A stretch of DNA of 6,041 nucleotides from Aequitasia sp047973235 (GTDB taxonomy: Bacteria; Bacillota; Clostridia; Lachnospirales; Lachnospiraceae), in the NCBI GenBank assembly GCA_047973235.1, contig JBKEBP010000243.1:1-6041 (forward strand), given 5' to 3'. Position 1 is the stretch's first letter; every line of letters starts with the position of its first letter. The notes under the pieces were generated by a model. It was given only the letters and a program-made list of their open reading frames with translations. It was not told the origin of the DNA and ran no database searches. The position numbers were made by a program, and so were the translations under genes. Of this stretch, positions 5,796 through 6,041 are shown in pieces.

Positions 5796-5813
5796 TAGTT
5801 TTATTTTTATAAT

Positions 5814-5863
5814 GGGGCTGTCTGAGAATACATAAAAAGAAAAATGTATTTTATGATAGCCCC
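5814..5863. mobile_element. MITE-like repeat element, short copy (50 bp)
   Basis: It begins with the same GGGGCTGTCTGAGAATAC as the copy at 5533 and continues directly into the shared right part, ending ATAGCCCC at 5863. The ends pair as an imperfect inverted repeat, 14 of 18 positions, and the flanking AAT/ATT could extend the stem. As RNA it forms one hairpin with an A-rich loop. Compared with the long copy it lacks 69 bp. It has no coding capacity and lies 18 bases upstream of the -35 box of the tRNA-Thr promoter. Confidence 0.65.
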
Positions 5864-6041
5864 ATTTAGAAAACATTTATTATTTCCTAAAACTTACCAG
5901 CCTGTGCTGATTCTTCGATAGAAACAGTGAGCCTTGATTTTCTGGGAAAAAATCGGCATTTGTGTATTGCGCGTGTTGTACATAAGCGATTTCATACGTT
6001 TTGACACGTTTTTTCACTGTCCCCGCCGCAGTGTATCAACC
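5864..6041. other. Unassigned window edge, GC-richer than its surroundings
   Basis: From about 5885 the sequence contains clusters such as TTGCGCGTG and GTCCCCGCCGCAGTG, unlike the AT-rich rest of the window. All six frames are short. The longest minus-strand one runs 5880-6017 from a GTG (45 residues: VKKRVKTYEIAYVQHAQY..., ending LVSFRK). It lacks a good ribosome site and I do not recognise it. Another minus-strand frame stops with TGG-TAA just beside it. This may be the end or a relic of another mobile element or gene extending beyond the window, but I cannot support a gene call. Confidence 0.4.

Noticed and set aside
5533..5863. CRISPR-like repeats
   Set aside because: There are only two copies of unequal length with inverted ends and a tRNA gene between them; no spacer array or cas gene is present.
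5880..6017. 45-residue minus-strand frame from a GTG at the right edge
   Set aside because: It has no convincing ribosome site, no recognised similarity and competing frames of like length; it is described only as part of the unassigned edge.

Overview
The window comes from a low-GC (roughly one third GC by eye) Gram-positive anaerobe. It is most probably a member of the Lachnospiraceae (Clostridia). This rests on strong AGGAGG-type ribosome sites, AT-rich codon use, and PurA and GlnRS variants that I remember as typical of that family. The assignment is from recall, not from a search.

Layout, left to right. Bases 2-154 are the 3' end of a plus-strand membrane protein gene. A bidirectional hairpin terminator (138-169) separates it from an unrecognised 52-residue minus-strand gene (203-361) with a very strong ribosome site. 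Upstream of that, on the same strand, is purA (459-1739, adenylosuccinate synthetase) with its own promoter. Next is a cardiolipin synthase gene (1824-3386, minus). It is transcribed divergently from a small gene (3519-3788, plus) for an 89-residue membrane-anchored acidic protein, and their promoters lie almost back to back. That small gene converges on glnS (3833-5494, minus, glutaminyl-tRNA synthetase) through a shared hairpin terminator.

The region 5495-6041 is the least ordinary. It holds a tRNA-Thr(GGT) gene (5660-5732, minus) with a near-consensus promoter. Two related non-coding repeat elements flank it: a 119-bp copy (5533-5651), which carries a large inner palindrome, and a 50-bp copy (5814-5863), which looks like the same element with 69 bp removed between ATAC repeats. 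The longer copy abuts the glnS promoter and may supply its -35 box. From about 5885 to the window edge the sequence is visibly richer in GC, lacks a convincing gene and may be the end of a different element.

The genes are mostly housekeeping: purine synthesis, membrane lipid synthesis and translation. They appear to be separate transcription units rather than one pathway operon. I see no defence system, CRISPR array, prophage or biosynthetic cluster. The parts most worth a second look are the repeat pair around the tRNA, the two unrecognised small proteins and the altered motifs in PurA and GlnRS.
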